Below, piece after piece: positions 7,069 to 15,263 of a stretch of DNA of 64,000 nt. The notes under the pieces are model-generated. The model searched no databases. It had not been told where the DNA came from and was given only the letters and a program-made list of their open reading frames with translations. Position 1 is the stretch's first letter. The number at the start of each line of letters is the position of its first letter. Source of the DNA: Smaragdicoccus niigatensis DSM 44881 = NBRC 103563. GTDB taxonomy: Bacteria; Actinomycetota; Actinomycetes; Mycobacteriales; Mycobacteriaceae. The DNA lies in the NCBI RefSeq assembly GCF_000380645.1, contig NZ_AQXZ01000015.1, forward strand, positions 1 through 64,000. Reading direction: 5' to 3'. A program made the position numbers and the translations under genes.

Positions 7069-8673
7069 CTACGCCGCAGTTGCCGAAACATTTGAGGGCG
7101 GTCCGCCCCAAGCGAGCAGCGCTCTGTCGTACTCGGCTCGCCACCGCGTGCGCTTGGCGATCTCTGCCATGAGAACCACCGACCGGCTTGGCACGCGAGG
7201 GTCGCTCGGTTTGGCGATACGCCACGTGAACTGGGACTGGTCGAGTTGTGGCTTCTCAATCCCGATCTCGGCGAGCGCCTGTCGGACGAATTCAACCCGA
7301 TCAATGTTGTGGTCCGTCAAGGTCTTTCCGGACCACTGACGGGAGACGAGGACGCGACGGCCCGGCAGCCCGAGCGTTGAGCGGCGGTGGGCTCGGCCGC
7401 GGCACTGGCCCGGGATCATGCTCGAGGTCGAACCGAGCGGCTGGATGCCGTAGAGCAGCCAGACGGCACAGCGTGGAGAGCACGGCGTCTTGGCGAGTTC
7501 GGCATGGAGCTTGTTGTGGTGGACACGTTGGCGCTCGCCATCGGTGTCGACGAGTTCGGACGTCGATTTCATCAAGTACTTCGTGAGATACCCGATGTGC
7601 CGATTGGACTCCTCAGTGCCCCCGAGGATGCCTTTCGAATGAACCTGACGACCGAACCGAACAACGTGCGCCGGCTGTGACAACCCGTCGACAGCGGTGT
7701 CCCACTCAGTCAGAGGCAGTCGAGACTCCGGGTCGACGAAGGCCAATGCTTCGTGGTCCCATCGCGGCGGGTTGGCCGAGCTGTAGACCTGTTCGTCGTG
7801 GGCTGGCCACCACACTTGGTGATACGTCGCCTCGGTGACCTGGCGGAGCACCTCATGCGGAACGGACCCGCGCACGGCGGCATGCAGGTGCGGTGCCGCG
7901 CGCCTTTGCGGTTCGACGGTGGCGAAGTACTGGGCGTTCCAACCGAGAACTCGCCGCAGGTTCTGCCACCAGCGATCGACCAGGGCCGCGAAGTGGACGG
8001 CATCGCGAGCCGCGCGGCGGTAGTCGTAGCTACTCGGATCGACCGGACTCCCGTCATCACGAACCCGGCCGTAGCTATCGCACGTAAGGGTGATGAACAT
8101 CGACGGCCGGAATCGGCCCGCGAACTCACGCCCAACCGTCGTTTTCGAGACTTTCTTGCGTGGCAGGTTCGGTGAGTCCTGACGTCGCTTTGTCGACCGG
8201 TACTTCGCTCGCTTGGCCGGACCGTCGGGATCGGGAAGCTTGCCGCGGACACCGAGGGCTCGCAGCCGGGTGTCGACCTCGGTGATCTGGTCACGGATCA
8301 CTGCTCGCGCTTCCTTGTCGAGCGCCTGGCGGTACTCCTCGACGAGATCGGCCCGTTTGGTTGCGAGGTCCTTCTCCTCGTCCGACGGCTTTCGCGATTC
8401 GACGAGCGGCTCCGTTTCGGCGTGCCATCCCTCGCGGCACTGCGTCATCCGCAGCGATTTCGACTTACGGGCGCAGGTCGGACAGACCGATTCGATCGTG
8501 TTTCCGCACGGGGTGCCGACGTAGGAGACGGCACCGCTGGCTGAGTCTTTGACGTGCATGATCACCGGACGCACGCACACCTTGTGCTGCTCAGCAGCCG
8601 CAACAGCGACGGCCTCGGCATTCGGGTGAGAAAGCCGCTCGGCGCGGCTGCCGATGCGGGGAGCGGTAATCAC
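7069..8673 (-). CDS. RepSA-like rolling-circle replication initiator
   Basis: The 534-aa protein has a zinc-finger-like CPTC element near residue 70. The HUH-endonuclease motifs follow in order: FITLTCDSYG (motif 1), PHLHAAVRG (HxH motif 2) and IGYLTKYLMKS (motif 3 with the candidate nicking Tyr). Size and order match the RepSA family of actinomycete integrative elements and plasmids. It should nick a double-strand origin and drive replication of the excised circle. It overlaps the upstream small gene (ATGA, 8670-8673) and is followed by xis, so the three form one leftward unit. An origin was not located. Confidence 0.9.
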   Translation of the reverse strand: MITAPRIGSRAERLSHPNAEAVAVAAAEQHKVCVRPVIMHVKDSASGAVSYVGTPCGNTIESVCPTCARKSKSLRMTQCREGWHAETEPLVESRKPSDEEKDLATKRADLVEEYRQALDKEARAVIRDQITEVDTRLRALGVRGKLPDPDGPAKRAKYRSTKRRQDSPNLPRKKVSKTTVGREFAGRFRPSMFITLTCDSYGRVRDDGSPVDPSSYDYRRAARDAVHFAALVDRWWQNLRRVLGWNAQYFATVEPQRRAAPHLHAAVRGSVPHEVLRQVTEATYHQVWWPAHDEQVYSSANPPRWDHEALAFVDPESRLPLTEWDTAVDGLSQPAHVVRFGRQVHSKGILGGTEESNRHIGYLTKYLMKSTSELVDTDGERQRVHHNKLHAELAKTPCSPRCAVWLLYGIQPLGSTSSMIPGQCRGRAHRRSTLGLPGRRVLVSRQWSGKTLTDHNIDRVEFVRQALAEIGIEKPQLDQSQFTWRIAKPSDPRVPSRSVVLMAEIAKRTRWRAEYDRALLAWGGPPSNVSATAA

Positions 8674-9089
8674 GCCGCCGCCTTCGCGGTGGCTGGCTTC
8701 GAGCTAGCGGTCTGCTTGACGCCAGAGGCGCGGAACACGAATCCCTGGTACTTGAACTCGCCCTGCCCCATTACCTTCGGCTGAGCGGTCAGACCTTCCA
8801 GTTCGATGGGACGGATACCTGGCATCAACTCTGCCGCGGCCGGAACCGGCTGGACCTCGGCGAGGAAGAACATCTCGAACGAGGCGCGCTTGGCTTTGGT
8901 TTCTGAGGGGTCCATAACGGCCGCCTTCCAGATGCGAAGGCCCGTGATCTCGTCAACGCGCTGATGTGCCGGCTTGGTGCGGTCCGGTTGGAATTCGGTG
9001 TCGGGTCCGATGTCGCCGACGAGAACGAGTCCCAGGGGGAAGGCTTCGCCGAAGGAGACGGGGAAGCGTTGATCGCGCGTGAGTGCCAC
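8670..9089 (-). CDS. Conserved small protein of the Rep operon, function unknown
   Basis: The 139-aa protein begins MALTRDQRFPVSFGEAFPLG and is largely beta-rich and soluble. It contains GDIGPDTEFQPDR and PIELEGLTAQPKVMGQGEFK, then an Ala/Lys-rich tail. Similar proteins, as I remember them, sit just upstream of Rep genes in actinobacterial integrative elements and plasmids. Its stop overlaps the Rep start by 4 nt (ATGA), so a replication accessory role is inferred. A single-strand-binding or OB-like fold is possible but not shown. Confidence 0.75.
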   Translation of the reverse strand: MALTRDQRFPVSFGEAFPLGLVLVGDIGPDTEFQPDRTKPAHQRVDEITGLRIWKAAVMDPSETKAKRASFEMFFLAEVQPVPAAAELMPGIRPIELEGLTAQPKVMGQGEFKYQGFVFRASGVKQTASSKPATAKAAA

Positions 9090-9134
9090 GGTGATGCCCT
9101 TTCAGTGAGTGGCTCTGAGCTTCTTGAGCCAAGA

Positions 9135-9401
9135 TCACTCTGCCGGGACACCGAGGGACGTTTTAACCACCTTTCGGGGACACTTTAGGACACTTAACTC
9201 GCCGATAACGTCCCTTCGGAAGCCTTCGGGGTTCTTCGAACGCCTGACCGGTATACCCCGCCAGTCGCTGAAGTGCGCTAGAGCGTCGCGGTCGCCGGTG
9301 AAGTTTCCCAAGTACGGCCGTTTAGTGTCACGATTGGCGGTCTGGTCTCGAACGTAAGCCTCAGCCTGTTTCCGTACCGGCTCGGAGTCAGAAAGTGCCA
9401 C
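9135..9401 (-). CDS. Hypothetical protein, 88 aa (uncertain)
   Basis: This open frame precedes the Rep operon on the same strand. The polar product (KRPYLGNFTGDRDALAHFSDW) shows no motif I recognise. It may be a genuine small element gene or the remnant of a larger one: the region 9090-9506 is otherwise empty and is where the rest of the element backbone would be expected. No strong ribosome-binding site is seen. Confidence 0.35.
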   Translation of the reverse strand: MALSDSEPVRKQAEAYVRDQTANRDTKRPYLGNFTGDRDALAHFSDWRGIPVRRSKNPEGFRRDVIGELSVLKCPRKVVKTSLGVPAE

Positions 9402-9506
9402 GTACCAATGGCCGATTACGACCGGATGGGAGGCGAAGGCAGCGCGCAGTTCAGTCGGATGAGTCGGTCGATCACCGACGGCTTTGCCACGCCATCGTCG
9501 TCCTGC

Positions 9507-9902
9507 TCAGGTAGTCGTCGGGGGCGATATTTCGATGGGGGTCCGGCTGCCTGGAGCCGCTGTTAACTTGCCGCCGAGTGCTGCGATGGGCCCGAGTATC
9601 CGATACTTGCGGTTGAGTATCTTCCGGACGCGGGGAGTCTCGGCTGGGTCCAGTGGCCTCGCGGTCGCCGGCACTATCGGCGCACCCTCGACGACCCGCC
9701 CACGAATGTCGCACGCCTGCAGGGTGACCTGCGCGTTCCGTCGCAGTCGCTTGACCTTGTAGGCGTCGGTCTCGGAGAGGAAATAGAGCTTGCCGTCCGA
9801 GGGCGCTATCCACACAGGCGTCGCCACGGGTGTTCCATCTTTTCGGTAACTGGTGAAAGCCACATAGGTGGCCTTCCCAACTGCTTCCCATTCCTTAGTC
9901 AT
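9507..9902 (-). CDS. PPOX-class F420-dependent oxidoreductase
   Basis: The 131-aa protein is of the split-barrel pyridoxamine-oxidase-like family. The N-terminus VAFTSYRKDGTPVATPVWIA and KLYFLSETDAYKVKRLRRN are the typical cofactor-contact strands, with ILNRKYRILGP near the end. Actinobacterial members of this size use F420, FMN or heme, so the cofactor is family-level inference. It lies 27 bp after the OYE gene on the same strand and is probably co-transcribed. It is the leftmost cargo gene. Confidence 0.85.
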   Translation of the reverse strand: MTKEWEAVGKATYVAFTSYRKDGTPVATPVWIAPSDGKLYFLSETDAYKVKRLRRNAQVTLQACDIRGRVVEGAPIVPATARPLDPAETPRVRKILNRKYRILGPIAALGGKLTAAPGSRTPIEISPPTTT

Positions 9903-9929
9903 GTCGAGCTACCTCCCGCGAAGCGTTGT

Positions 9930-11174
9930 TCAGGACCTGACATCGCGGCGTTCCAGCCATGTCCGATAGCGGCTCAGCGCTCGTCGCTGCAGCACGGTTT
10001 CCTTCGCGAGTGCGAACTTCGGGTTGATGCCTGGCCGTGGTGAGCGTCCCCGGCCGAGCCTGCGCAATTGTTGGCGAACGCGTGCCATGCCGGCGGCCGA
10101 CGCGAGGGCTTTGTCCTCGATCTTGACCGGGGCCAGTCGGACCACAGCCTCGTCGCTCTCTCGCCACCTGTTCGGCAGGTCTGGATCGACGGCCAGAGCT
10201 GTGCCCATGCCGACGAGGTCGACGCCGCTACCAAGAACGTCTTCAGCAACCGGCCGACGAACGATTCCACCGGTCAGCATCAGTGGGAGTGGGCTGTTGT
10301 CGGCGAGTTCAGATGCCAGCTCGAGGAAGTACGCTTCGCGAGCGAGCGTTCGACCGTCGGCGGATCGCCCGGACATCGCGGGGCTCTCGTAGCTGCCTCC
10401 CGACAGTTCGACCAGATCAACACCGAGCGGTGCGAGCATGGCGATCACGGTGCGCGCGTCGTTCGCGTCGAAACCTCCGCGCTGGAAGTCCGCCGAATTC
10501 AACTTCACCGCTACGGTGAATTCCGGACGTACCGTGGCCCGAACGGCACGCACGACGTCAAGCAGCAGCCGGGCACGGTTCTCGAGCGAACCTCCCCATT
10601 GGTCCGTGCGGTGGTTTGCCAGTGGAGACAGGAACTGCGACAGCAGGTATCCGTGAGCGGCGTGAATCTCGACGCCATCGAACCCGGCAGCCTCGGCTCG
10701 GCGTGCGGTTTCGGCGAACCTAGCAACCGTTGCCTCGATCTGCTCGGCGGTCATCGCGACCGGTTCGGCAATGCGCTTCGTCTGCTTGCCAATGTCGACC
10801 CGGATGGCTGAAGGTCCCCATGCGACGCCGGGCATCTCGGCCCGAATCTGGCGGCCGGGGTGGTTGATCTGCATCCAGATCTTCGCCCCGCCGCTGTGCG
10901 CTGCGTCCGCCCATTGCTGGAACGGTTCGAGCGGTGAGTGCGCGTCGAGCACGATTCCGGCGGGGCCGGTCAGAGCTTCGGCGTGGACCATGACGTTTCC
11001 GGTGATGATGAGACCGACTCCCCCGGCGCTCCAGCGTTGGTAGAGCCGCCGGATCTGGTCGTCGGGGAGTTGACCCGGCCCTGCCATGTTCTCCTCCATG
11101 GCCGCCTTGGCCAGCCGGTTCGGCAGGACGGCTCCGTTGCCGAGTACGAGTGAATTGAACAGTGCTGAGGACAT
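9930..11174 (-). CDS. NADH:flavin oxidoreductase (Old Yellow Enzyme family)
   Basis: The 414-aa protein has an FMN-binding TIM barrel. It starts LFNSLVLGNGAVLPNRLAKA and has the active-site signature IHAAHGYLLSQFLSP followed by NHRTDQWGGSLENRARL. LTGGIVRRP and VGMGTALAVDPDLP near the C-terminus are the FMN-phosphate loops. It lacks a C-terminal FAD/NAD domain, so it is the short OYE form. It should reduce an alkene or enone at NAD(P)H cost. A promoter region with TGTTTACATC-type boxes lies directly upstream and is shared with the monooxygenase promoter at 37.9 kb. Confidence 0.92.
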   Translation of the reverse strand: MSSALFNSLVLGNGAVLPNRLAKAAMEENMAGPGQLPDDQIRRLYQRWSAGGVGLIITGNVMVHAEALTGPAGIVLDAHSPLEPFQQWADAAHSGGAKIWMQINHPGRQIRAEMPGVAWGPSAIRVDIGKQTKRIAEPVAMTAEQIEATVARFAETARRAEAAGFDGVEIHAAHGYLLSQFLSPLANHRTDQWGGSLENRARLLLDVVRAVRATVRPEFTVAVKLNSADFQRGGFDANDARTVIAMLAPLGVDLVELSGGSYESPAMSGRSADGRTLAREAYFLELASELADNSPLPLMLTGGIVRRPVAEDVLGSGVDLVGMGTALAVDPDLPNRWRESDEAVVRLAPVKIEDKALASAAGMARVRQQLRRLGRGRSPRPGINPKFALAKETVLQRRALSRYRTWLERRDVRS

Positions 11175-11191
11175 CGGAAGCCTTCGGATCG

Positions 11192-11245
11192 ATGATGTTT
11201 ACGTTGCTTACATGAGCTTAGGGTTGGATGTAAACACCGTCAACA
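11192..11245. promoter_or_regulatory. Shared TGTTTACATC-type operator upstream of the OYE gene
   Basis: On the minus strand, 11245-11227 reads TGTTGACGGTGTTTACATC. It matches 18 of 19 bases of 37922-37940 in front of the monooxygenase, in the same orientation to the gene. Two related boxes follow (TTGCTTACATG at 11204-11214 and ATGTTTACG near 11195). The likely regulator is the TetR protein encoded behind the monooxygenase. Confidence 0.6.
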
Positions 11246-11265
11246 TGATGTGTTGAGGTTCACGC

Positions 11266-11823
11266 TCAGGGCAACAGCGGTAACCGCCATAACGGCATCC
11301 CCGGCTCGATAAGCCAGAGTTGGGTGGCCATTACGCGCATAATGCGCAGCGTTCGCACGATCATGAATGCGGCAAGCGGCAACTCGGCGAGCACGGCGCT
11401 GAGGATCGAGATCCATTGGTCGCCGGGTGACGCCGTCATGATGTCGAACCAGGCGTCACACACGAGCAGGATCGCCGTCGTGAATGCCGTCAGTAAGACG
11501 AGTTGCCGACGCAGCCACCCGAAGACCGCCGTCATGGCCATGAAGGCAATGAGCAGGAAGTCAAAGCCCACCCACGTGACTGGCCAGTTCTGGGCGACGT
11601 AATCCGACGGGAGCGTCAAAGCCAGATAGACAATCCAGGGAATCAATCCGACCGCGCCGGCAGCCATCACTCCGACGCGGGCCTGGCGTAAACCCTCGAT
11701 GAGGCGCGGATCGAAGTGAGTTGCGAAATCATCGCGGGGTCGCTTGAGGCGATTAATGAGTTCCCGCCGCTCGGCCGCCGTCATCTCGGCGATCTGCGCA
11801 TCCGTCACTACCTGGTTAGCCAT
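11266..11823 (-). CDS. Membrane protein, four predicted TM segments
   Basis: The 185-aa protein has a soluble, charged N-terminus (MTAAERRELINRLKRPRDDF) and four hydrophobic segments: VGVMAAGAVGLIPWIVYLAL, VGFDFLLIAFMAMTAVFGW, LVLLTAFTTAILLVCDAWF and ISILSAVLAELPLAAFMIV. I do not recognise a named family. It lies upstream of the OYE gene but is separated by 91 bp that contain another operator. Its own promoter carries an island AraC-type element with a well-placed -10, so it is probably a regulon member in its own right. Confidence 0.75.
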   Translation of the reverse strand: MANQVVTDAQIAEMTAAERRELINRLKRPRDDFATHFDPRLIEGLRQARVGVMAAGAVGLIPWIVYLALTLPSDYVAQNWPVTWVGFDFLLIAFMAMTAVFGWLRRQLVLLTAFTTAILLVCDAWFDIMTASPGDQWISILSAVLAELPLAAFMIVRTLRIMRVMATQLWLIEPGMPLWRLPLLP

Positions 11824-11909
11824 ACACAGTCACTTTCCTGGTTCGGCGCCATCGGGGAGTCGCAGCATGTTCATTCAAAGATGAGCCTCGACCGTCGTGC
11901 CGCCTTACG

Positions 11910-11974
11910 AACCTAAAAACCGGCAGTTCGAACTCCCAGATGTCAGTTGGCCAAAAACTTATGAAGAGCGGCCA
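11910..11974 (-). promoter_or_regulatory. AraC-type element A with -10 box
   Basis: On the minus strand two 21-bp repeats run from 11974 to 11933: TGGCCG-ctc-TTCAT, then TGGCCA-act-GACAT. A TAGGTT -10 hexamer follows 17 bp later (11915-11910). Spacing and orientation match the other sites and point at the membrane gene starting at 11823, with a leader of about 80 nt. Confidence 0.7.
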
Positions 11975-12072
11975 CGTGGGTTCCACGATGGAGTCCAGTG
12001 GGCAAACTCACTCCTGGGAGCCCGGTCCGGCAGCGCAGGCGGGTCGGGCGAACCACAAGCGGAAGGAACCCC

Positions 12073-13026
12073 ATGACCACAGTCAAGCCCGTGCTCGAAC
12101 CTCAGGCCGCAGAGTTCGCGAAGGCCACCGATACCCCGCCATTCCTGTATCAGCTGCCGCCGGACGAGGGCCGCAAGACAGTGGACGACGTGCAGTCGAG
12201 TGAAATCGACAAGCCCGCCATCGACGAAGAATGGATCACCATCGCGGGCGGGCCGACCGGCTCCGTGCCGGTTCGGATCGTCAAGCCTGCCGAAGCAGAC
12301 GGAACCCTGCCAGTCATTTTCTACATTCACGGCGCCGGGTGGGTATTCGGCAATGCCCACACCCACGACAACCTTGTGCGCGAGCTCGCCGTCGGCGCAA
12401 ACGCAGCAGTGGTGTTTCCCGAGTACGACCGCTCGCCAGAGGCGAAGTACCCCACCGCCATCGAACAGAACTACGCGGCAGCTCAGTGGGTTTTCGCGCA
12501 CGGAGCCGACAAAGGCCTCGACGCGTCTCGATTCGCGGTGTGCGGCGACTCGGTCGGCGGAAACATGAGCATTGCGCTGACGCTGATGGCAAAGGACCGC
12601 GGAGACGTCAAGATCGCCCAGCAGGTGCTCTTCTACCCGGTCACCGACGCCAACTTCGATACCGGCTCCTACCAGCAGTTCGCCGAACACTACTTCCTCG
12701 CTCGAGAGGGAATGAAGTGGTTCTGGGATCAGTACATTGACGGCGACGAGCAGCGCAACGACATCTACGCCTCGCCGTTGCGGGCCACCACCGAACAGCT
12801 CAGCGGGTTGCCGCCGGCGTTGGTGATCACGGCTGAGGCCGACGTTCTGCGCGACGAAGGCGAAGCCTACGCATCAAAGCTGCGCGAAGCCGGCGTCCCG
12901 GTCACGCAGGTGCGATTCGGCGGCATCATCCACGACTTCGTCATGCTGCACGCGCTGCGCCCAACGCACGCCGCCAACGCCGCGATCAAGCTGGCGCAGG
13001 ACACCTTGCGTACCGCGTTGCACTAA
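12073..13026 (+). CDS. Alpha/beta hydrolase, HSL (hormone-sensitive lipase) family
   Basis: The 317-aa protein has the HSL oxyanion motif HGAGW (86-90), the nucleophile in GDSVGG (Ser160), Asp in ITAEADVLRDEG (~262) and His in IIHDFVM (~292). It should hydrolyse a short-to-medium acyl ester. ATG 12073 was chosen for the GGAAGG upstream; the open frame extends 25 codons further without a ribosome site. LipR of the M. tuberculosis mymA operon is of this broad type. Element A lies about 100 bp upstream but in the opposite orientation, so whether it is in the regulon is open. Confidence 0.9.
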   Translation: MTTVKPVLEPQAAEFAKATDTPPFLYQLPPDEGRKTVDDVQSSEIDKPAIDEEWITIAGGPTGSVPVRIVKPAEADGTLPVIFYIHGAGWVFGNAHTHDNLVRELAVGANAAVVFPEYDRSPEAKYPTAIEQNYAAAQWVFAHGADKGLDASRFAVCGDSVGGNMSIALTLMAKDRGDVKIAQQVLFYPVTDANFDTGSYQQFAEHYFLAREGMKWFWDQYIDGDEQRNDIYASPLRATTEQLSGLPPALVITAEADVLRDEGEAYASKLREAGVPVTQVRFGGIIHDFVMLHALRPTHAANAAIKLAQDTLRTALH

Positions 13027-13098
13027 ACGCAAATCCCCGCTCGCCTGGGACTCTCGCGCGGTAGACCTGTAGGCGGGAGCCCAGCGAGCGAGGACGGC

Positions 13099-14097
13099 AT
13101 GGCTGATCTGAACGACCCGGTGATGGCCGATATTGATTTGGATGTGTTCGCCGAGGCTATCGAAACGATGCTGCTCGGAGGATCACGCACGCTCACTCCG
13201 CGCGACCTCGCCGAGGCGGCGGGTCTCGATCGAGACGACGGGCGACTGCTCTGGCAATCTATGGGTTTCGCGACGGTCGCCGACGATGAGGTTGCGCTGA
13301 CCACCGCAGATCTCGAGGCGGCCAAACGAGTGCGCCGAGCGATCGACCTCGGGATCGCCAGTTTCGACGAAGTCATTTCCCTGTCGCGGTTGACTGGCCA
13401 GATCTTCGCTCAGCTTGCCGACAGTGAAGGTGAGTCATTCCTGGCCATGGCCGCAAAACAGGCCGACGCCCGAGGCTTCACTGCGACGATTGAACAACTC
13501 GCGAAGGAGATCCTGCCGTTTATCGAGGAACTCCACACCTACGTTTGGCGACGTCAACTCTCAGCATTCGTTGCACGGAAAGTCGCGAACTTCGCCAGAA
13601 CTGCTGGATCTCAACCGGAAGCCACGGTCGGGTTCGCCGATATCTCGGGTTTCACCGCACTGTCACGACAAACCGCGGACTCCGATCTCGCTACCTTGCT
13701 CGAATTGTTTGAGTCCGTCGCGACAACAGCTGTCGGTGCGCACAACGGACGGGTCGTGAAGCTCATCGGAGACGCGGTTCTGTATACCGCAGACGATCCT
13801 GGCGACGGCGTGTATGTCGCTCTCGACATGTTGGACGCCTGGCCTGTGACGCAGCCACCGATCCGCGCCGGCGTTGCCTCGGGCCCGATCCTTCGGCGAT
13901 TGGGCGACGTCTTCGGATCCACTGTCAACATCGCTAGCCGCCTGACCTCACTGAGTCAACCGCGCGAGGTGCGCGTCGACGAGATGACGTCCTCCACTCT
14001 CTCTTCCGACTCGAGGTTCGAAATGCAGGAACAACCACCGCAAGACGTACGCGGGTACGACCAACTCCGTTCCTGGCTTGTGACTCCGAGGACTTAA
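13099..14097 (+). CDS. Class III adenylyl cyclase with N-terminal regulatory domain
   Basis: In this 332-aa protein, residues 1-165 are all-helical and resemble the regulatory domain of the pH-responsive cyclase Rv1264. Residues ~172-330 are a class III cyclase domain. Metal ligands Asp181 (VGFADISGF) and Asp225 (KLIGDAV), adenine-selecting Lys221 and Asp270 (GDVFG), and transition-state Asn277 and Arg281 (VNIASR) are all present, so the enzyme should make cAMP as a homodimer. It is soluble. It lies between the HSL hydrolase and the AraC genes, so a link between cAMP and the regulon is conceivable, but nothing in the sequence shows it. Confidence 0.92.
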   Translation: MADLNDPVMADIDLDVFAEAIETMLLGGSRTLTPRDLAEAAGLDRDDGRLLWQSMGFATVADDEVALTTADLEAAKRVRRAIDLGIASFDEVISLSRLTGQIFAQLADSEGESFLAMAAKQADARGFTATIEQLAKEILPFIEELHTYVWRRQLSAFVARKVANFARTAGSQPEATVGFADISGFTALSRQTADSDLATLLELFESVATTAVGAHNGRVVKLIGDAVLYTADDPGDGVYVALDMLDAWPVTQPPIRAGVASGPILRRLGDVFGSTVNIASRLTSLSQPREVRVDEMTSSTLSSDSRFEMQEQPPQDVRGYDQLRSWLVTPRT

Positions 14098-14111
14098 TGA
14101 CAGCGTCGAAA

Positions 14112-14177
14112 TGGCCAGTAGTCATAACTCATTGGCCACCGCTCATCTGCCGCACACCGTGGGTCACAGCCTACTGT
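14112..14177 (+). promoter_or_regulatory. AraC-type element B with -10 box
   Basis: Repeats at 14112 (TGGCCA-gta-GTCAT) and 14133 (TGGCCA-ccg-CTCAT) are 21 bp apart and end near 14153. A TACTGT -10 hexamer follows at 14172-14177. The site points at the first AraC gene (14232), which suggests autoregulation. Confidence 0.72.
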
Positions 14178-14231
14178 TCTCGGTACCGAGCGTCGCCCGA
14201 GTGTGAAGTACCGCTGAGTTGTGAGGTGTGA

Positions 14232-15263
14232 GTGAGCCTGCATGAAGTCCTGCGTTCTCCGGCGAGCGCAGCATTGCTGGTCGATATGGCCACCGATTAC
14301 GGAATGTCGGCCACGGATGCGCTCGCCGGAACAAAGCTGACGCGCCCAGCCCTCGACAACCTGGACTTAGAGGTCAGTTTTCGCGACGAACTCAAGATCA
14401 TCGCCAACATCCTCGATGCACTAGGCGACAACCCAGAGCTGGGCATCGAGGCCGGGCTGCGCTGCCATGCCTCGTCTCCCGGGATCTGGGGCTTGGCCCT
14501 CATGAGTGCCAAGACGATCCGCGACGCGATCGCCGTCGGTCTCCCGCTCGCCACACTGAGCTTCTGCCTCTGCCGCTTGGAGCTGGTCAAAGACGCCGCG
14601 GACGGATCGTTACGCATCGTCCTCGATCCGAGCGAGTTGCCGATCTCGGTACGGCGTTTCGCACTCGAGCGGGACAGCACTGGCATTCGGACCCTTCAAT
14701 GCGACCTGATGATGACGTCTGACGTGCCGTTGCAGGTCACTTACACAACCTCGTCACCAGACGATGCCGTCACCCAGCGACTCGTAGAGATCTTCGGGGT
14801 TGAGCCCAAATTCAACACCGGCGAAAACGGCCTCATCATCTCCGGCGACTGGTTGGACGTTCCGTTGCCGAAGGCGAATGAGAACGCCAAGTCGTTGGCT
14901 GAGCGACAAGCGATGGAAATACTGCGGCAACGCTCCGCGCGCGCAGGGGTGTCCGGCCTGCTGCGGGACCTGATGTTCGCCAATCCATCAACGGCATTGA
15001 CGCTCGAGGATGCGGCGCGTGCCCTGACCGTCAGTTCTCGCACACTGCGCCGCAACCTCGCGCTCGAAGGGGTGTCGCTTCGCACTTTGCAGGAAGAAGT
15101 GCGTGAAGCGCTGGCCGAGGAACTGCTCATCACTGATGGCCTGGCGGTCGCGGAAATTGCCGAGCGACTCGGCTATTCACAGGTATCGAACTTCACCCAG
15201 GCGTTCCGGCGCTGGAAGGGCGTCGGACCCCGCGAATACCGGCAGAAGATGTTGCGAACGTGA
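14232..15263 (+). CDS. AraC family regulator with VirS/OruR-type N-domain (1)
   Basis: In this 343-aa protein, residues 1-~215 form an Arabinose_bd-type sensory domain (ASAALLVDMATDYGMSATDAL, then the LGIEAGLRCHASSPGIWGLALM region). The C-terminal ~100 residues are a double helix-turn-helix AraC domain (LTLEDAARALTVSSRTLRRNLALEG and VAEIAERLGYSQVSNFTQAFRRWKG with GPREYR). VirS of M. tuberculosis shares this architecture. It starts at GTG 14232, and its stop overlaps the next regulator by 4 nt. It is the best candidate to bind the 21-bp direct repeats found across the island. Confidence 0.93.
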   Translation: MSLHEVLRSPASAALLVDMATDYGMSATDALAGTKLTRPALDNLDLEVSFRDELKIIANILDALGDNPELGIEAGLRCHASSPGIWGLALMSAKTIRDAIAVGLPLATLSFCLCRLELVKDAADGSLRIVLDPSELPISVRRFALERDSTGIRTLQCDLMMTSDVPLQVTYTTSSPDDAVTQRLVEIFGVEPKFNTGENGLIISGDWLDVPLPKANENAKSLAERQAMEILRQRSARAGVSGLLRDLMFANPSTALTLEDAARALTVSSRTLRRNLALEGVSLRTLQEEVREALAEELLITDGLAVAEIAERLGYSQVSNFTQAFRRWKGVGPREYRQKMLRT